Positions 6,875-8,984 of a stretch of DNA of 8,984 bases are shown here, piece after piece (the first letter of the stretch is position 1; every line of letters begins with the position of its first letter). The position numbers were made by a program, and so were the translations under genes. Under the pieces are notes generated by a model. It did no database searches. It was given only the letters and a program-made list of their open reading frames with translations, and was not told where the DNA came from. The stretch comes from Thiotrichaceae bacterium (GTDB lineage: Bacteria > Pseudomonadota > Gammaproteobacteria > Thiotrichales > Thiotrichaceae). The stretch covers positions 1-8,984 of the forward strand of contig JALVFC010000350.1 of assembly GCA_027030285.1 (NCBI GenBank), in the 5' to 3' direction.

Positions 6875-6889
6875 ATAAAAATAATAAAA

Positions 6890-8023
6890 ATGGATATATT
6901 TCAAAGCCACTACACCACAACAAAGGGATGGTCTGATGAACTACCAGACTACAACTCTCCCCAGACATTAGTCCTGGTGTTTGGGCATTCCTCTTTTCTC
7001 GAACAGCAAGAGCCGTTCCAGGAAATTATCAATAAATACCCGGACTCGATTATTGCAGGTTGCTCAACGCCAGCCGTCGTTCTCGATCACAAAGTAAACA
7101 AACAGGGTGTGGTCATATCAGTCACACGTTTCTGGAATACCCGTTTGCGAATATCGACACGAGAAATAAAACCTGACGAAACTCCAGAAACACTCGGAAA
7201 ACAACTGGCAGAAGAGATAAAAGAAGACTCCTTATCAGCAATATTAACCTTTGCTGACGGACTGTCGATCAATGGCAGCCAATATATTCAGGGTATCGAC
7301 AGAGTTGCGGGAAAAACCATGGTGGTCACAGGTGGACTGGCAGCATATTGTGGCAAGCCTGCAAAAAGCTGGGTGTTAAGCAACGGCATACCGAAAACAA
7401 AAACAGCCTGTGTTATTGGTTTCTACGGCGACTCAGTACGCTTTATAAGTAGCCATGGCGGTGGTTGGAAAGCCTTTGGTCCCAAACGCAAAATTACCAG
7501 GGCGCACAACGAGGTCCTGTACGAACTGGACGGCAAACCCGCACTACAGCTGTATAAAAACTACCTGGGTGAAGCTGCCAATGATCTGCCCAAATCAGGT
7601 CTACTCTATCCTTTATCCATCTGGTCAGATAAACCTGAGGATAATGTCGTTCGCAGTATAATGAACATAGATGAAGAGGCACAATCCATCTCCTTTGCCG
7701 GGGACATACCGCAAGGAGTGTTTACCCGCCTCATGTACGGCACGCTGGAAAATCTGATAGACGGGGCAGAACAGGCAGCTCAGAACCTGCAAGAAATCTA
7801 CACCCACAACCCAGGCATATTATCCATCGTAGCAAGTTGTATCGGACGCCTTCTGGTACTCGATGACGATGTTGAAATGGAAGTAGATGCTGTACTAAAA
7901 AAATTACCAGATGGCAGCAGACAGATAGGGTTTTACTCAGCAGGAGAGTTCGCCACGCTCAATCAGGGGGCGTGCGCCTTGCACAACGAAACATTAGCAT
8001 TAACGGTGATCTATGAAAAATAA
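6890..8023 (+). CDS. FIST domain sensor protein (FIST_N + FIST_C)
   Basis: A soluble sensor of the FIST family, proposed from genome context to bind small ligands such as amino acids and feed two-component or cyclic-di-GMP signalling. The 377 residues have no signal peptide or membrane segment, so it is cytosolic. FIST_N covers about 25-215: TLVLVFGHSSF, IIAGCST, FADGLSINGSQ, GGLAAY, VIGFYGDSV, GGGWKAFGPKR. FIST_C covers about 216-375: LDGKPALQLYKNYLG, the FAGDIPQG loop, SCIGRLLVL, and the hallmark GFYSAGEF (G352, E353) followed by HNETLALTVIY. Length and block order are those of an intact family member. The start codon has no Shine-Dalgarno; an A-rich leader precedes it, but the family N-terminus fits and no better start exists. 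The stop overlaps the following kinase gene by 11 bases, making a translationally coupled sensor-kinase pair likely. The ligand cannot be read from sequence. Confidence 0.93.
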   Translation: MDIFQSHYTTTKGWSDELPDYNSPQTLVLVFGHSSFLEQQEPFQEIINKYPDSIIAGCSTPAVVLDHKVNKQGVVISVTRFWNTRLRISTREIKPDETPETLGKQLAEEIKEDSLSAILTFADGLSINGSQYIQGIDRVAGKTMVVTGGLAAYCGKPAKSWVLSNGIPKTKTACVIGFYGDSVRFISSHGGGWKAFGPKRKITRAHNEVLYELDGKPALQLYKNYLGEAANDLPKSGLLYPLSIWSDKPEDNVVRSIMNIDEEAQSISFAGDIPQGVFTRLMYGTLENLIDGAEQAAQNLQEIYTHNPGILSIVASCIGRLLVLDDDVEMEVDAVLKKLPDGSRQIGFYSAGEFATLNQGACALHNETLALTVIYEK

Positions 8024-8984
8024 CTATAACAACCAGAACAAGACACCACACCATCGCTTGTTAAACCAGCTAAAAAAAGGCAGCCTGTCCTTTAACGAAG
8101 TCCCAAAAGACCTTGCAACATGGCAGCAATTTCTCTCTGTGGTAAACCGCTCCTACCACGCCGATACAGAATCGAGACAACTGCTGGAACGCTCACTCGA
8201 AGTATCCTCAGAAGAAATGCACACCCTGTACGAAGAGCTCAAGGACGAATCAGAACAACGCATCTCTGCCATCCAGAAATCCGAACAAAAAATGCTCTTC
8301 ATGGCAAATATGAGCCATGAAATCCGCACCCCCATACACGGCATCCTCGGCTCACTGGACGTAGTGCGCCAGACAGAACTGGACGAACGCCAGAAACTGT
8401 TTATAGATACCGCCCATGTATCCTGCGAAGCCATGCTGGATATTATCAACAACATCCTCGACTACTCCAAAATCAGTGCCGACAAATTTGAACTGGAAAT
8501 GACCAGATTCTCGTTGCGGGAACTGGTAGAAGAAGTCAACAGCATCATGGCGATGACAGACCCCGACAAACCCGTCGAAGTCATCTCCTATGTCGCCAAA
8601 AACGTCCCGCAAACCGTACGCGGCGACAGCTCGCGCATACGCCAGATGCTCATCAACCTGGTCGGCAACGGTCTCAAATTCACAGAAAGTGGAGAAGTCT
8701 ACACACGCGTAGAAAAACGCTACGAAAACGAACACACCCTCACCCTGCGCTTCGAAGTCAGGGATACCGGCATCGGTATCCCCAAAGACATGCAAAAAAA
8801 CATCTTCAACTCCTTCGTCCAGGTCGACGCCTCCATTACCCGGCGCTACGGCGGAACCGGGCTAGGACTCACCATCGTAAAAGAATTTGCAGAACTCATG
8901 AATGGCTCAGTCGGTGTCGAAAGCGTCGAAGGCAAAGGCAGCCTGTTCTGGTTTGAAATAACCCTGGACAAAGTCGAACAGGAA
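8013..8984 (+). CDS. Soluble sensor histidine kinase, 3' end beyond window (partner of FIST protein)
   Basis: 324 residues are visible and the frame is still open at the window edge. The N-terminal segment about 14-62 (ending in RQLLERSLEVSSEEM) is a conserved lead-in that I associate with kinases and cyclases encoded next to FIST proteins. It continues as a probable coiled coil to about 95. HisKA follows with MSHEIRTP, phospho-acceptor H102. The HATPase domain shows the N box (N215, N219), G1 box DTGIGIP (D251, G253, G255), F box IFNSFVQ and G2 box GGTGLGL (280-285). All catalytic residues are present, so the kinase core looks active. No transmembrane segment or PAS domain is seen, consistent with a cytosolic kinase taking its signal from the FIST protein. 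The core type (HEIRTP, QVDASITRRYGGTGLGL) is common in hybrid kinases, so a receiver domain may follow outside the window. Start ATG 8013 overlaps the FIST stop (8021-8023), with GGTGA just upstream. Codons are strongly C-ending compared with the neighbouring genes. Confidence 0.95.
   Translation, partial: MKNNYNNQNKTPHHRLLNQLKKGSLSFNEVPKDLATWQQFLSVVNRSYHADTESRQLLERSLEVSSEEMHTLYEELKDESEQRISAIQKSEQKMLFMANMSHEIRTPIHGILGSLDVVRQTELDERQKLFIDTAHVSCEAMLDIINNILDYSKISADKFELEMTRFSLRELVEEVNSIMAMTDPDKPVEVISYVAKNVPQTVRGDSSRIRQMLINLVGNGLKFTESGEVYTRVEKRYENEHTLTLRFEVRDTGIGIPKDMQKNIFNSFVQVDASITRRYGGTGLGLTIVKEFAELMNGSVGVESVEGKGSLFWFEITLDKVEQE

Larger units (their letters stand above)
6555..6889. other. AT-rich divergent intergenic region
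   Basis: This 335-base gap separates the minus-strand CBM9 gene from the FIST gene. Its left third carries the CBM9 gene promoter and the 22-base dyad. Its right end carries the FIST leader with a possible TATAAA (6835-6840) and short inverted repeats. The middle, about 6631-6834, holds no coding frame and no RNA motif I can support. The only pattern noted is a loose CTGACC (6731-6736) and GGTCAG (6773-6778) pair 36 bases apart. Confidence 0.6.

Noticed and set aside
8352..8795. 147-codon minus-strand frame inside the kinase gene
   Set aside because: It is the antisense shadow of HisKA/HATPase codons rich in C at the third position, and its translation has no recognisable domain.

Overview
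The window looks like a piece of a gammaproteobacterial chromosome of moderate to low GC. The support is an FNR-type oxygen regulator that aligns without gaps to E. coli FNR, a full-length bacterial phosphoenolpyruvate carboxylase (PEPC), and a FIST/histidine-kinase pair of the kind common in environmental Proteobacteria. I cannot name the genus from sequence alone.

Left end (1-1134). The first ~190 bases are a decayed fragment of a transposase, probably ISAs1-like, with an apparent +1 frameshift near 82-85. It runs straight into the fnr-like gene. A near-perfect FNR box (183-196) sits just upstream of the likely fnr start at 218, which suggests autoregulation. The remnant happens to be in frame with fnr, so the reading frame looks longer at its N-terminus than the real protein.

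Centre (1135-4082). ppc encodes a complete 942-residue PEPC with all catalytic and aspartate-inhibition residues I could place. It converges on the minus-strand gene. Two oppositely oriented intrinsic terminators lie between them in a crossed order: the minus-strand terminator is close to the ppc stop, and the plus-strand terminator abuts the stop of the opposite gene. The two mRNAs should therefore overlap at their 3' ends.

Minus strand (4083-6630). A single large gene encodes a secreted 823-residue protein: signal peptide, beta-rich N-terminal region, a TIM-barrel-like region with clan GH-A style Asn-Glu and Glu sites, a basic linker, and a C-terminal CBM9-like domain. It has a good promoter whose core overlaps a 22-bp inverted repeat. 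It is probably a polysaccharide-acting protein of unknown substrate.

Right end (6631-8984). After an AT-rich divergent intergenic region comes a FIST sensor gene. It overlaps by 11 bases a soluble histidine kinase that runs off the window. They are probably translationally coupled and form one intracellular signalling module. The kinase has markedly more C-ending codons than the rest of the window.

No rRNA, tRNA, CRISPR array, prophage or defence locus was found. The least described components are the CBM9 glycoside-hydrolase-like protein and the FIST-kinase module.
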